Source: Lacinutrix sp. Hel_I_90 (GTDB lineage Bacteria; Bacteroidota; Bacteroidia; Flavobacteriales; Flavobacteriaceae). From it: a stretch of DNA of 64,000 nt. The stretch's first letter is position 1; each line of letters begins with the position of its first letter. A program made the position numbers and the translations under genes. Below are positions 53,613 through 62,155 of the stretch, piece after piece. Below the pieces are notes generated by a model. The model was given only the letters and a program-made list of their open reading frames with translations, searched no databases and was not told the DNA's origin. The DNA is taken from contig NZ_JYNQ01000001.1 of assembly GCF_000934685.1 (NCBI RefSeq), positions 3,199,501-3,263,500 on the forward strand, in the 5' to 3' direction.

Positions 53613-54212
53613 ATGATTAACACAGGCAAATTTACAACATTAAATCAAACAGCGCAAATAGCAGGCGTAATGCCAAGCGACAACAATATAGAATTTATTG
53701 GTGTTCGCAAAACTAAAGAGGTCCTTTGGTTGCAAAATGGTACCAATCACTATTTTTCGGATTTACCATTACAATATTTTCAACTACTAAAATCTGCTTA
53801 TTTAAAAGATCATAAAGCGATTAGGTTTTTAAGCTCTATTACAGAGTGTTTAAAAAGACAGATTGAATTGTATACCTATTACATGTATGGCGATGTAGAT
53901 ACTACTCCAGATATTTCTGAAGGCCGTTTATCACCATCTGAAAACTTTAGAGATACCAAAAACTGCCCAAGTTTATTATGGAACTCTAAAAACATAAACA
54001 TAGCCACTCATGTTCTTACTCCAAGACAGCTAGTAATTGTAGACCTTATAGGCAAAGATCTTCCAGATAAAGCCATTGCCGCAACATTAGGCATCTCTCA
54101 TAAAACATTAGACTTCCACAAGTGTAATTTATACAAGGCCGTTGGTGTAAACACTAAAACCGCATTGTTAAAAATGTCTATACAGTATAAAGTAATAAGT
54201 TTTTCCTGCTAA
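53613..54212 (+). CDS. LuxR-type HTH protein (element)
   Basis: A 199-residue protein. The last 60 residues are a LuxR/GerE helix-turn-helix: LTPRQLVIVDLIGKDLPDKA, then AATLGISHKTLDFHKCNLYK and a TKTALL end. The N-terminal 130 residues have no known sensor. It likely acts as a regulator of element genes. A short inverted repeat (AAGCTCCC ... GGGGAGCTT, 54211-54258) follows the stop. Confidence 0.8.
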   Translation: MINTGKFTTLNQTAQIAGVMPSDNNIEFIGVRKTKEVLWLQNGTNHYFSDLPLQYFQLLKSAYLKDHKAIRFLSSITECLKRQIELYTYYMYGDVDTTPDISEGRLSPSENFRDTKNCPSLLWNSKNINIATHVLTPRQLVIVDLIGKDLPDKAIAATLGISHKTLDFHKCNLYKAVGVNTKTALLKMSIQYKVISFSC

Positions 54213-54284
54213 GCTCCCAGAGAAATAAATATAAATACTAATAGCGCTTGGGGAGCTTGGCGAAAAACTTTAAAACAGAGAATT

Positions 54285-54476
54285 ATGTCAATACGAATAG
54301 AACCAACAATCAACGGAAAATTTATAGTTAACAACAAACAAGTTTGTCAAGACTAATTAGGAAACTGGAGTTGTGAAATAGAGTTTACCACTGCAGAAAA
54401 AGAGGCATGGGCTTTTTATAAAAAAGCAATAATCGATCAAGAGAGAAAGCTACCAATAATGACAATAAAATACTAA
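54285..54476 (+). pseudogene. Small element ORF interrupted by a nonsense TAA at codon 24
   Basis: The frame from ATG 54285 to TAA 54474-54476 reads as a continuous protein-like stretch with a single internal TAA at 54354-54356. The downstream part (GNWSCEIEFTTAEKEAWAFY) is coherent in the same frame, and the terminal TAA overlaps the ATG of the next gene. A single base change would restore 63 residues. Either a disabled gene or a sequencing error; readthrough is a less likely alternative. Confidence 0.6.
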
Positions 54477-54853
54477 TGTACTACTCCATTTATAGCAAAG
54501 TGCTTGAGCAAAGCGTAATAAAAACCCAAAAGGAAGTAAGAATTTTTGAGGCTTTTTTAAAAGGTATGAAAATAGACTACACCTTGGTTTATCCAAGTGG
54601 TAATGAGATGGAAGTAAAGTTTAACAATTTAGATATGGCAACAATTGAAGAATTACACTTAAAAATAGATCAAGTAAATAAGCAATTAGGGTTTTTAGAG
54701 AATAATAAAAGCATTTCGGTTTCAGATAAAAAAGACCTCACAAACCATTATAGCCAACAGCTTAAAATTTTTAATAAAGCTCTGCAAAAGCTAATAAACA
54801 ATATCGAGGTAGTAGAAGAAACCAATAACACTAAACCAATAAGCCATGATTAA
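54476..54853 (+). CDS. Protein of unknown function with coiled-coil tail (element)
   Basis: A 125-residue protein; the N-terminal part has a short alpha/beta pattern (RIFEAFLKGMKIDYTLVYPS), the rest is helical coiled-coil-like (EELHLKIDQVNKQLGFLEN). Starts with the overlap TAATG and overlaps the next gene by 8 bases, so it is co-translated. No family recognised. Confidence 0.6.
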   Translation: MYYSIYSKVLEQSVIKTQKEVRIFEAFLKGMKIDYTLVYPSGNEMEVKFNNLDMATIEELHLKIDQVNKQLGFLENNKSISVSDKKDLTNHYSQQLKIFNKALQKLINNIEVVEETNNTKPISHD

Positions 54854-55085
54854 AATAGCAGCAAAGTTAATAGAATTTGGTATGGATTATCAATATGAGC
54901 ATAACGGTAGTGAGGGTGAGTCTATAGTTTGTTTTCAACTAGATATTGAGATATACACGCACCAGGGCACACTTTATTTTAAGCACGAAAACCAGAAAGA
55001 CGAATTTAAAGACGAGGATAAATCATTTAGATATTTAACTGCAAAACTTCACGATTTAATTGTAGCCGAAACAAGTTCATTTTAA
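54846..55085 (+). CDS. Small protein of unknown function (79 aa, element)
   Basis: Acidic protein with probable beta structure (YQYEHNGSEGESIVCFQLDI). Overlaps the preceding gene by 8 bases. No recognisable family or signal peptide. Confidence 0.55.
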   Translation: MIKIAAKLIEFGMDYQYEHNGSEGESIVCFQLDIEIYTHQGTLYFKHENQKDEFKDEDKSFRYLTAKLHDLIVAETSSF

Positions 55086-55097
55086 ACAACAAGCACT

Positions 55098-55364
55098 ATG
55101 AGAAAAAGACAATATTATATGCAAGAAGGTGCAAGGGTTTTAGCCCTAGGAAGAAAAGGAACCATCACGAAGATAATAGGTGCTCCCAAACCAATGCAAG
55201 AATATTTAACAGCGGTACATGTGCTTATAGATGATAATGAGAAAGCTTCAAAATACAATCCTTTTGATATTGAACCCTACGATCCCAACTGCCCAGCACA
55301 AGTGTATTTAGCAGACCAAATCTCTAAGAAAAATTACCACAACCAACTAACAAAGCCTAACTAA
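55098..55364 (+). CDS. Small protein of unknown function (88 aa, element)
   Basis: A basic N-terminus (MRKRQYYMQEGARVLALGRK) and a central beta region (GTITKIIGAP, VHVLIDDNE) suggest a small beta-barrel-like fold, possibly nucleic-acid binding. Followed by the P-loop gene after 2 bases. Function unknown. Confidence 0.55.
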   Translation: MRKRQYYMQEGARVLALGRKGTITKIIGAPKPMQEYLTAVHVLIDDNEKASKYNPFDIEPYDPNCPAQVYLADQISKKNYHNQLTKPN

Positions 55365-55366
55365 TT

Positions 55367-55720
55367 ATGAAGCCAATTATTTTATACGGAAATAGAGCGT
55401 CTGGAAAAACGTTTACAACAAAATTACTTACTTCTACACTTACAGAAGATGAATTCTACACTGTTAGCCGAAATGAAGAAGATTATCTGACTTATATAAC
55501 AATGCCATTATTAGAAGAGTCTCGAAACCCTAGATTAAGACTTATTATTATTTCAGACTGTGGAAACTTTACAAGCATTTTAAGGATTATAAAGTTGATA
55601 CAAAAGCTTAATAAAGACATTCAAATTGTTTTTGATAGCCAAATCAGTAGTAAGCAGGTTTTAGAAATGGAAAAAAAATATATAGCTAATATAAATCTAT
55701 TTAAATGCAACTATAATTAA
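55367..55720 (+). CDS. Small P-loop NTPase-like protein (element)
   Basis: A 117-residue protein with a Walker A loop GNRASGKTF near residues 6-14 and a hydrophobic strand with Asp (RLIIISDCGN) that could be Walker B. It is shorter than typical helicase-loader ATPases. It lies directly before the primase (0 bases between its stop and the ATG), consistent with a role in loading or regulating replication, but that is inference. Confidence 0.6.
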   Translation: MKPIILYGNRASGKTFTTKLLTSTLTEDEFYTVSRNEEDYLTYITMPLLEESRNPRLRLIIISDCGNFTSILRIIKLIQKLNKDIQIVFDSQISSKQVLEMEKKYIANINLFKCNYN

Positions 55721-58700
55721 ATGAGATATACAGCATCATCAATAGACATTGTTCGCGAAGCAGACATCGTAAAGACTATCGAGAACTTTGTTTCCTTAAA
55801 AAAAGTAGCAGCTAATTACAAATGCAACTCACCATTTACTAACGAAAAAACACCATCGTTTACCGTATCTCCGGTTAAACAAATTTTTAAGTGTTTCTCT
55901 TCTGGATTGGGTGGCGATGGTATCAAGTTTGTCATGCAACATGAAAGAGTGGAGTTTGTTGGTGCCGTAGAGATTATTGCCAAAATTCATAACATACACC
56001 TAGAAAAAGAAGAAGTTACGCCAGATGTTCAACGTAAAATGGACCAGAAGTCTGAGATGTATAACGTTACAGAAAAGGCCGCACGCAGTTTCTTTAATGC
56101 TTACAAGAAACTTCCAGACAACCACTGGGCTAAAGTGTTAATTGCAGATCGTGAATTTAATGAAGAGAGCATACTAGCCTTTCAAATTGGGTTTAATGGC
56201 GATGATAACAAGTTAACAAAATGGTCTATAGAACACGGCTCGCTTGCTGTTTCAAAAGAGTTGGGTTTATCTAAAACTAAAGACAATTCTAGTTACGATA
56301 TTTTTAGAAACCGCATCATGTTTCCTATTCATAACGAAAAAGGTACTGTGGTTGGTTTTGGCGGCAGGCAGTCTAACGACCCCAAGTTAGACAAGTCGTT
56401 TAAATACATCAATTCTAAAGAAAGTTTAATATACGATAAGTCGTCTGTGCTTTATGGTTTGTTTCAAGCCAAACATATTATTGCAAAAATGGGTACCGCC
56501 ATTTTAACAGAAGGCTATACAGATGTTATTGCCATGCATAAAAATGGTTGTGAGAACACCATAGCATCTTGTGGTACCGCTTTAACAGAACGTCACGCAC
56601 AGCTAATTAATAAGTATGCACAAGAAGTCGTTTTACTTCGTGATGGCGATAAAGCAGGCTTAAAAACCATGCTTAAAAAAGGGGGTGATATAGACATTTG
56701 TTTGTCTCACGGCTTAAATGTTTCTATATGTATACTTCCAGATGGAGAAGACCCAGACACGTTTTCTAGAGCACAACTAGATATGGGTACCTGGATAGAT
56801 AATAATAAGCATGATGCAGTGCTTTACAAAGTCTCTCAATTCGATTTAATTAGAGATCGTTATGAAACCGATGTTGAAGACATTAAGAAAACTTCGAAAC
56901 TTCAAATTAAAGCGGTAGAAGATTTAATTGTTGACACAAAAGACCTTGAGGGCAAAGAATTAACAGATGCTAAAGCGTTTAATAAAGGCTTATCTGGTGA
57001 AATTTCAGACATAAAAAAAGAAACCACAAACGAGTTAAGAGAAATACAGCAAATAGATCCTACCAAAAAGGCTCTTGCTGTAAATGAAATTGCCGATATG
57101 CTTTTTAAAATTAAGCACGAGGTTAAAAGAGAGGAGTATATAAAGCAAATTGCTAAAACTTTAAAAGTGAGCACCGCTGCTATAAAAGCCGAAATTGGCA
57201 AGTTTGAGGTTAAGGCCACAGAAGAAAAAGACAAAGACAAAGACTCTGGCAAATTATCTATGCGAGGCATACAGCTTCCAGAAGGTGCAAATAAAGAAGA
57301 ATACTTAGAAGGCCATGGGTTTGTAACCGTGGGTAACTCATACCATTTTCAACGCCTAAATACAAACACGTTTTTCCAGGGTACCACTTTTAAATTAGAA
57401 CCGCTATTTCATATTCTAGGCGATAAAGAAAACACAAGACTTTGCGAATTAACAAACATTAAAAATCAAAAACGATTAATAGATTTTGATACAGACATGC
57501 TGGCTTCGTTTAACGATTTCAGAAAGTACATTTTTAAGCTTCAAGGGTTGTTTATGTTCTTAACACATAATGGTTTTCGTACAGAGCACTTTGATAAGTT
57601 TGTATACCGTTTTGAAGAGCAATTCGAACCTGCCCTAGAGCTTTTAACAATGGGTTGGAACACTAAAGGCTTTTATGCTTTTGCAAATGGCGTGTATTGG
57701 GAAGGTAAATTTCGAGGTGTAAACAAATATGGCATCATGAATTTGGAAGGTATCGATAAAACCGAAAGCGATTACAACCAGAAAATTGACAATTACTATT
57801 CACCTGCCTTTTCTGTAATGCATATTGACAACCAAGAAGGGGATGATAAGTACGAGAATGACAGGTATTTTGTTTACAAAGAATCGTCAATAACGCTTAA
57901 CGATTGGATGCAACAAATGATTGTTGTTTTTAAAGAAAAAGGTATTGTAGGAACGCTGTTTAATTTTGGGGCCATCTTTAGAGATTTGTTTTTAAAGCAT
58001 TACGATTCATTTCCATTAATGGGCGGTTTTGGCGAAAAAGATTCTGGTAAATCTGGTTTTGGTAAAATACTTCAAAACTTCTTTTACTACCGGTTACCAC
58101 CAGTAGATTTAACACAGGTAACACACGTAGGTTTGTCTAGACGTTTAAGCCGTAATACAAACACGGTGCAGTTTGGCGATGAGTACCAGGATAGAACGGT
58201 TAAAGAAGAAGTAGGAAACCTATTAATGGGTGCATGGAATGGTATTGGTAGAGAAAAAGGTAACGGTGTAGGAAGTACAAGAACCAGTTTAGATAAAATA
58301 AACTCTGCAGTATATTATGCCGGGCAGTTTATGCCAACATTTAAAGAGAATGCCCTTGCAACAAGAACGATATCTAACTTCTTTATAACTAGAAACTTCT
58401 CCCCACAAGAAAAAACAGACTTCAATAAATTATTAAACTGGACAAACGCAGGAATTAGCAGTTTGGTTGTTGATGTAGTGCAGCATAGAACATACTTTGA
58501 AAAAAGGTTGCCTTTGGTTCATGCCGAGACAGAACGAGAATTAAAACAACTTCTGGGCAACGAGCAATACCAAGAACGAATTTTCGGTAATGTCTCTATG
58601 CTGTATACTACTTATGCCATTTTAAAAGATAAACTAGACTTTCCGTTTACAGAAAAAGAGGTTCAAAAACTGTGTATTGAATTAATAATTAATAACAGTG

Positions 58701-59167
58701 AGCAAATTGCAGACAGTAATGGATTAACCGAGTTCTGGAACATTATAACCTTCCTTTTCGAGCAGGGTAGAATTAAGCTTGATAACGATTTTGCTATACG
58801 CAGAGATATAGACTTCAAAATACTAGGAGAGAAACGTAAAGAGATCGTTCATAAAAATGAAAAAGGCGACCAAATACTTTACTTAAGACTAAAATCTGTA
58901 TACCAATTCTACAACAAAGAAGCCTCTACTAGAGAAGGTGTAGATGTTATTGGCCAGACTACAATACGTCATTATTTTAAATCAAGACCAGAGTTTATTG
59001 GTTTGGTAAAAGGGCACAGGTTTGGCAAAGCTGGCACGCAAAGCTGCTATGCTTTTAATTACACAATGATGGTTAAAAAAGGATTAGTAACGCTAGAGGA
59101 AGATCTATCTGAAGAGGATTTATTTACACCGGCAGAAGAAGAAACTACAGAAGTAGTCGATTTCTAA
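55721..59167 (+). CDS. Primase-helicase-like replication protein (DnaG-type N-terminus, TOPRIM, P-loop C-terminus)
   Basis: A 1,148-residue element replication protein. Residues 1-100 match the primase zinc domain (SPFTNEKTPSFTVSP, KCFSSGLGGDGIKFV), but of the usual CxxH...CxxC ligands only one Cys clearly remains. The catalytic core follows at 100-330, with TOPRIM motif LTEGYTDVIAMH (Glu near 264) and LLRDGDKAG (acidic pair near 308-310). A coiled helical region spans about 340-520. A C-terminal ATPase-like domain has GGFGEKDSGKSGFGK near 768-782 and VQFGDEYQDR near 820, as in phage/plasmid primases. It probably both primes and helps unwind element DNA. Confidence 0.82.
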   Translation: MRYTASSIDIVREADIVKTIENFVSLKKVAANYKCNSPFTNEKTPSFTVSPVKQIFKCFSSGLGGDGIKFVMQHERVEFVGAVEIIAKIHNIHLEKEEVTPDVQRKMDQKSEMYNVTEKAARSFFNAYKKLPDNHWAKVLIADREFNEESILAFQIGFNGDDNKLTKWSIEHGSLAVSKELGLSKTKDNSSYDIFRNRIMFPIHNEKGTVVGFGGRQSNDPKLDKSFKYINSKESLIYDKSSVLYGLFQAKHIIAKMGTAILTEGYTDVIAMHKNGCENTIASCGTALTERHAQLINKYAQEVVLLRDGDKAGLKTMLKKGGDIDICLSHGLNVSICILPDGEDPDTFSRAQLDMGTWIDNNKHDAVLYKVSQFDLIRDRYETDVEDIKKTSKLQIKAVEDLIVDTKDLEGKELTDAKAFNKGLSGEISDIKKETTNELREIQQIDPTKKALAVNEIADMLFKIKHEVKREEYIKQIAKTLKVSTAAIKAEIGKFEVKATEEKDKDKDSGKLSMRGIQLPEGANKEEYLEGHGFVTVGNSYHFQRLNTNTFFQGTTFKLEPLFHILGDKENTRLCELTNIKNQKRLIDFDTDMLASFNDFRKYIFKLQGLFMFLTHNGFRTEHFDKFVYRFEEQFEPALELLTMGWNTKGFYAFANGVYWEGKFRGVNKYGIMNLEGIDKTESDYNQKIDNYYSPAFSVMHIDNQEGDDKYENDRYFVYKESSITLNDWMQQMIVVFKEKGIVGTLFNFGAIFRDLFLKHYDSFPLMGGFGEKDSGKSGFGKILQNFFYYRLPPVDLTQVTHVGLSRRLSRNTNTVQFGDEYQDRTVKEEVGNLLMGAWNGIGREKGNGVGSTRTSLDKINSAVYYAGQFMPTFKENALATRTISNFFITRNFSPQEKTDFNKLLNWTNAGISSLVVDVVQHRTYFEKRLPLVHAETERELKQLLGNEQYQERIFGNVSMLYTTYAILKDKLDFPFTEKEVQKLCIELIINNSEQIADSNGLTEFWNIITFLFEQGRIKLDNDFAIRRDIDFKILGEKRKEIVHKNEKGDQILYLRLKSVYQFYNKEASTREGVDVIGQTTIRHYFKSRPEFIGLVKGHRFGKAGTQSCYAFNYTMMVKKGLVTLEEDLSEEDLFTPAEEETTEVVDF

Positions 59168-59178
59168 AACACAAAACT

Positions 59179-59460
59179 ATGGAAGGAAATATATCATTTA
59201 ATCAAAGCTTAAGGTTAGCAACTAAAACAGACCTATTGGTAGGTAAAGGGTTGTTAAAAATCGGGCAACCCATATATGTTAAACACTTTAAAGACAATAA
59301 AATTTATGGTGTGTATATAATAGATGCTTTTACCAGGGCAAAAAAACTAGAAGAGTATTTTAATCACGATAGAATTTTTGTTCCAGACTTGGAATATATC
59401 AATGACATTAACAACCAACTGCTTCAACACGATTATAGAAGCCGTTTACAAAACCTATAA
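59179..59460 (+). CDS. Small protein of unknown function (93 aa, element)
   Basis: A mixed alpha/beta protein (GQPIYVKHFKDNKIYGVYII) starting 11 bases after the primase stop. No known motif. The tight spacing places it in the same operon. Confidence 0.5.
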   Translation: MEGNISFNQSLRLATKTDLLVGKGLLKIGQPIYVKHFKDNKIYGVYIIDAFTRAKKLEEYFNHDRIFVPDLEYINDINNQLLQHDYRSRLQNL

Positions 59461-59463
59461 ATC

Positions 59464-59712
59464 ATGCAAACACCAATATCCACATTAGAAGATTATAAAA
59501 AAGGCATAGAGCAGCAATTGGTAATCTGCAGAGAAAACAACTGTGATGTTGAAGCTTTAGAAATAGAGCTGCTAAAATACCAACACGCCATTAAAATATT
59601 AAAAGAGTTTGGATTTAGACAAGGTGATGCCGAGAAGCATGTTAAGAAAATGAACGCTTTAAAGCGTAGACGCTATGTAAATAAAATAAACAATATAATG
59701 CAATCCGCTTAG
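59464..59712 (+). CDS. Small coiled-coil protein (82 aa, element)
   Basis: Mostly alpha-helical, charged protein (CDVEALEIELLKYQHAIKIL) with a basic C-terminus. Follows the previous gene by 3 bases. A hairpin (AATAGGGTAA...TTACCCTATT, 59739-59772) lies downstream. Function unknown. Confidence 0.5.
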   Translation: MQTPISTLEDYKKGIEQQLVICRENNCDVEALEIELLKYQHAIKILKEFGFRQGDAEKHVKKMNALKRRRYVNKINNIMQSA

Positions 59713-59798
59713 AGTAGTTGTGAATGCCTATAAAAACAAATAGGGTAAAATCTACCAAATCCTTACCCTATTCTAATAATCCATTAAAAACAATTAAA

Positions 59799-60293
59799 AT
59801 GAAAAACTTAAACAAAAGTACAAAAATTGTATTGCTAACCATTGCAATATTACTATCAAGCTATTACGCAATAGCACAAGACAAGAGATTTACAATCGCC
59901 ATGTATGCAGACCCTGTGGCCACAACAAAAAACGGTTTTAATATCGGGGCCTCTATAGATTACCAAATGCAGCTAATGTATTTCAAAGCTCAAGTATTTA
60001 CATTCCCAAATCTAAACGGAACCAATTACACAGAGTTTACCGGTACACCATTAGGTTTTAATTACCATTCAAAATTTGATGACTTGCGAATATACTCAGG
60101 GCTTAAACTAGGGGTGATTTATAGAGATGGTCCAAACCCAACTTATGGCGTTGAAGCAGGTATCGAATATTATTTCAGAGACTTCTTCATCGGTCTAATG
60201 GTTAGTAGAGATAGAAGAACAGATTCTATAATATGGAAAACAGAACCCTACTGGCGCAACTCTGGTTTCATAAAAATAGGGATAGAGCTGTAA
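59799..60293 (+). CDS. Small outer-membrane-like secreted protein (element)
   Basis: The start at 59799 (MKNLNKSTKIVLLTIAILLS) gives a signal peptide; a longer frame from 59724 would add an implausible extension and crosses a hairpin. The mature part has beta strands typical of a small outer-membrane or periplasmic barrel (FNIGASIDYQMQLMYFKAQV, YSGLKLGVIYRDG, GVEAGIEYYFRDFFIGLMVS). About 165 residues. It may be a cargo gene of the element. Confidence 0.6.
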   Translation: MKNLNKSTKIVLLTIAILLSSYYAIAQDKRFTIAMYADPVATTKNGFNIGASIDYQMQLMYFKAQVFTFPNLNGTNYTEFTGTPLGFNYHSKFDDLRIYSGLKLGVIYRDGPNPTYGVEAGIEYYFRDFFIGLMVSRDRRTDSIIWKTEPYWRNSGFIKIGIEL

Positions 60294-60347
60294 AAGGATT
60301 TTAAAACATTTTTCACAAAACCAATTCACGAAACTAAAACTAATAAA

Positions 60348-60587
60348 ATGTTATTCGCATACGCTAGAGTCAGTACAGAAAATCAAAATTTAGCATCTCA
60401 AATTGATGCAATAAAATTATTCGGAGTAGAAGATGAAAATATTTATTGCGATAAGGATTCTGGAAAGAAAACAGATCGTAAAGGACTTACGGATATGTTA
60501 GGAAGATTAAGGAAAGGTGATACCGTTTATTTTTATGATCTAACCAGAATAGGGAGAAACTTCAAACATTTAATAACTGTAGAATAA
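60348..60587 (+). pseudogene. Truncated serine recombinase (resolvase N-terminal part)
   Basis: A 79-residue frame matching the start of resolvase/invertase enzymes: AYARVSTENQNLASQIDAI with the nucleophile Ser9, DKDSGKKTDRKGL and YFYDLTRIGRNFKHLI. Complete family members are about 180-200 residues, with a long helix and HTH DNA-binding domain that are absent here. The stop overlaps nothing but is directly followed by the methyltransferase ATG. Catalytic recombination without a DNA-binding domain is unlikely. Confidence 0.75.
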
Positions 60588-61658
60588 ATGCAATTAGCAC
60601 AGGGATCAATTTTTTCGGGAATAGGTGGACCAGATTTAGCAGCTCATTGGATGGGTTGGAAAAACGTGTTTCATTGCGAGTGGAATAAATTTGGACAAAG
60701 ATTATTAAAATATTACTGGCCAAACTCAAAAAGCTATGAAGATATTACAAAAACAGACTTCTCTATTCACAGAGGAACAATTGACGTTCTCACAGGTGGA
60801 TTCCCTTGCCAGCCATTCTCCGTTGCTGGTCAGCAAAAAGGTATTGACGACGACCGCTATCTCTGGCCAGAGATGTTGCGTGCCGCTGTTGAAACAGAAT
60901 CGCCTTGGGTTATTTGCGAAAATGTTACTGGAATCTTCAGTATGGAAGGTAAACAAGAATTACCAGGAGAAGTATTTTTTAGAGTGGACAGCCGAAAACT
61001 TACCAGATTTGACACGAGTGACCACTATGAGGCAATATACACACGACAATCAAAAATGCTCGTCGGAAATATTATTAAAGACCTTGAAGAAAACAGTTAC
61101 ACCGTCCAAACATTTGTTGTTCCGGCTGCGGCTGCGCAAGCTCCCCACAGGAGAGACAGAGTGTGGATTGTTGCTCACTCCGACAACTATAGAAAGAGCA
61201 GAGCATCCCGACAAAATGAGAGCCAGAGCCAAAAAGAACGGTTACAAAAATGGGACGAAGTTCAACAGTCTATCCAGTCAGATAATTTACGGGAACTTTC
61301 TTCCGACACCAAAAGCAAGAGAGGCCCCAGATTGCAAAGCGGAAAGGAAAAGGAACACTCCGAGTTTGGAAAGTCAAGCATTGATGGGAATGTTACCAAC
61401 ACCACAAGCACAAGAGGGCGGAAAGATAACAGGAAAGGAGAACCAGGACAGTATAACCAAAAGAGTTCGTCAAGAAACTGGGAAAATTTCCCAACTCAAT
61501 CCCCGATTTATAATGGAGATGATGGGATTTCCTCCAAACTGGACGGAATTACCTTTTCTAAGTGGAGAAAAGAAACAATAAAAGGCGGAGGTAACGCAAT
61601 TGTGCCACAAGTTATTTATGAATTTTTTAAATCAATTGAAAGTATAGAGCTTTCATAA
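60588..61658 (+). CDS. C5 cytosine-specific DNA methyltransferase (element)
   Basis: A 356-residue enzyme that methylates cytosine at C5. Motif I is SIFSGIGGPDLAA near residues 7-19; motif IV GGFPCQPFS holds the catalytic Cys74; motif VI is ENVTG; motif VIII is QAPHRRDRVWIVAHS near 180; motif X is GGGNAIVPQV near 335. A segment of about 45 residues between motifs VI and VIII is longer than usual. A second long frame (+1) overlaps most of the gene. Likely a protective or regulatory methylase of the element, with no restriction partner seen. Confidence 0.88.
   Translation: MQLAQGSIFSGIGGPDLAAHWMGWKNVFHCEWNKFGQRLLKYYWPNSKSYEDITKTDFSIHRGTIDVLTGGFPCQPFSVAGQQKGIDDDRYLWPEMLRAAVETESPWVICENVTGIFSMEGKQELPGEVFFRVDSRKLTRFDTSDHYEAIYTRQSKMLVGNIIKDLEENSYTVQTFVVPAAAAQAPHRRDRVWIVAHSDNYRKSRASRQNESQSQKERLQKWDEVQQSIQSDNLRELSSDTKSKRGPRLQSGKEKEHSEFGKSSIDGNVTNTTSTRGRKDNRKGEPGQYNQKSSSRNWENFPTQSPIYNGDDGISSKLDGITFSKWRKETIKGGGNAIVPQVIYEFFKSIESIELS
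60736..61581 (+). CDS. Candidate overprinted ORF inside the methyltransferase gene (+1 frame)
   Basis: An 846-base frame, 281 codons, offset +1 to the methyltransferase. Its C-terminal part has QLNPRFIMEMMGFPPNWTEL, a pattern I associate from memory with phage methyltransferase-related proteins, and repeated LLTPT / LPTPKAREAP / LPTPQAQEGG segments that look like real protein. In AT-rich DNA such a long stop-free second frame is unlikely by chance. The real start may be an internal Met (for example near 61020). Whether it is translated cannot be shown here. Confidence 0.5.
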   Translation: MKILQKQTSLFTEEQLTFSQVDSLASHSPLLVSKKVLTTTAISGQRCCVPLLKQNRLGLFAKMLLESSVWKVNKNYQEKYFLEWTAENLPDLTRVTTMRQYTHDNQKCSSEILLKTLKKTVTPSKHLLFRLRLRKLPTGETECGLLLTPTTIERAEHPDKMRARAKKNGYKNGTKFNSLSSQIIYGNFLPTPKAREAPDCKAERKRNTPSLESQALMGMLPTPQAQEGGKITGKENQDSITKRVRQETGKISQLNPRFIMEMMGFPPNWTELPFLSGEKKQ

Positions 61659-61669
61659 AACCTGTAGTC

Positions 61670-61990
61670 ATGCCAACATTACACCTGAACCTAAAAAAGA
61701 AGTGGTTTGATATGATTGCTTCTGGAGAAAAAAAAGAAGAGTATAGAGAAATTAAAACTTACTGGAGTAGAATTTTTGGACCAGGAATAAAAGTTAAAGG
61801 GAAAGTGTATTATCCTTCAGATGTAATTATTTGTTTTTCTAATGGATATGCTGCAAATAGAAGTCAAATGTTAGTTGAGTGTAAATATTTATCAACCAAA
61901 ACAGGTAACCCAAAATGGGGAGCAATAGAAAATCAATGTTATTACGTGCTTACATTAGGTAAAGTAGAAATGATAACACCAAAACAGTAG
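61670..61990 (+). CDS. ASCH-like domain protein (element)
   Basis: A 106-residue protein with the ASCH/PUA-like pattern: LHLNLKKKWFDMIASGEKKE, EYREIKTYW and the Cys-containing VIICFSNGY strand. ASCH proteins bind RNA or modified nucleosides and are common in phages. The stop coincides with an ACAGTAG motif repeated after nearby genes. Confidence 0.72.
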   Translation: MPTLHLNLKKKWFDMIASGEKKEEYREIKTYWSRIFGPGIKVKGKVYYPSDVIICFSNGYAANRSQMLVECKYLSTKTGNPKWGAIENQCYYVLTLGKVEMITPKQ

Positions 61991-61991
61991 T

Positions 61992-62147
61992 ATGAAAAGA
62001 ACTTGGTATTTTAAAAACGACATTAGGTTGATGGTATCAATTTATAAAGAGCGACCAATTAAATTTAGCTTTAAATATTACAGCTTTTTTAGTTGGGATT
62101 TAAGAATCGGTAAGCTACGGATTGACATAGACGAATTACCATTTTAA
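61992..62147 (+). CDS. Small basic protein of unknown function (51 aa, element)
   Basis: ATG 61992 to TAA 62145-62147. Aromatic and basic (RTWYFKNDIRLMVSIYKERP, FSFKYYSFFSWDLR). It starts 1 base after the ASCH gene. No family recognised. Confidence 0.5.
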   Translation: MKRTWYFKNDIRLMVSIYKERPIKFSFKYYSFFSWDLRIGKLRIDIDELPF

Positions 62148-62155
62148 CAGTAGTT

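Noticed and set aside
56902-57270. Minus-strand ORF inside the primase gene
   Set aside because: Serine-rich frame opposite a strongly supported gene with clear primase motifs; explained as a shadow.
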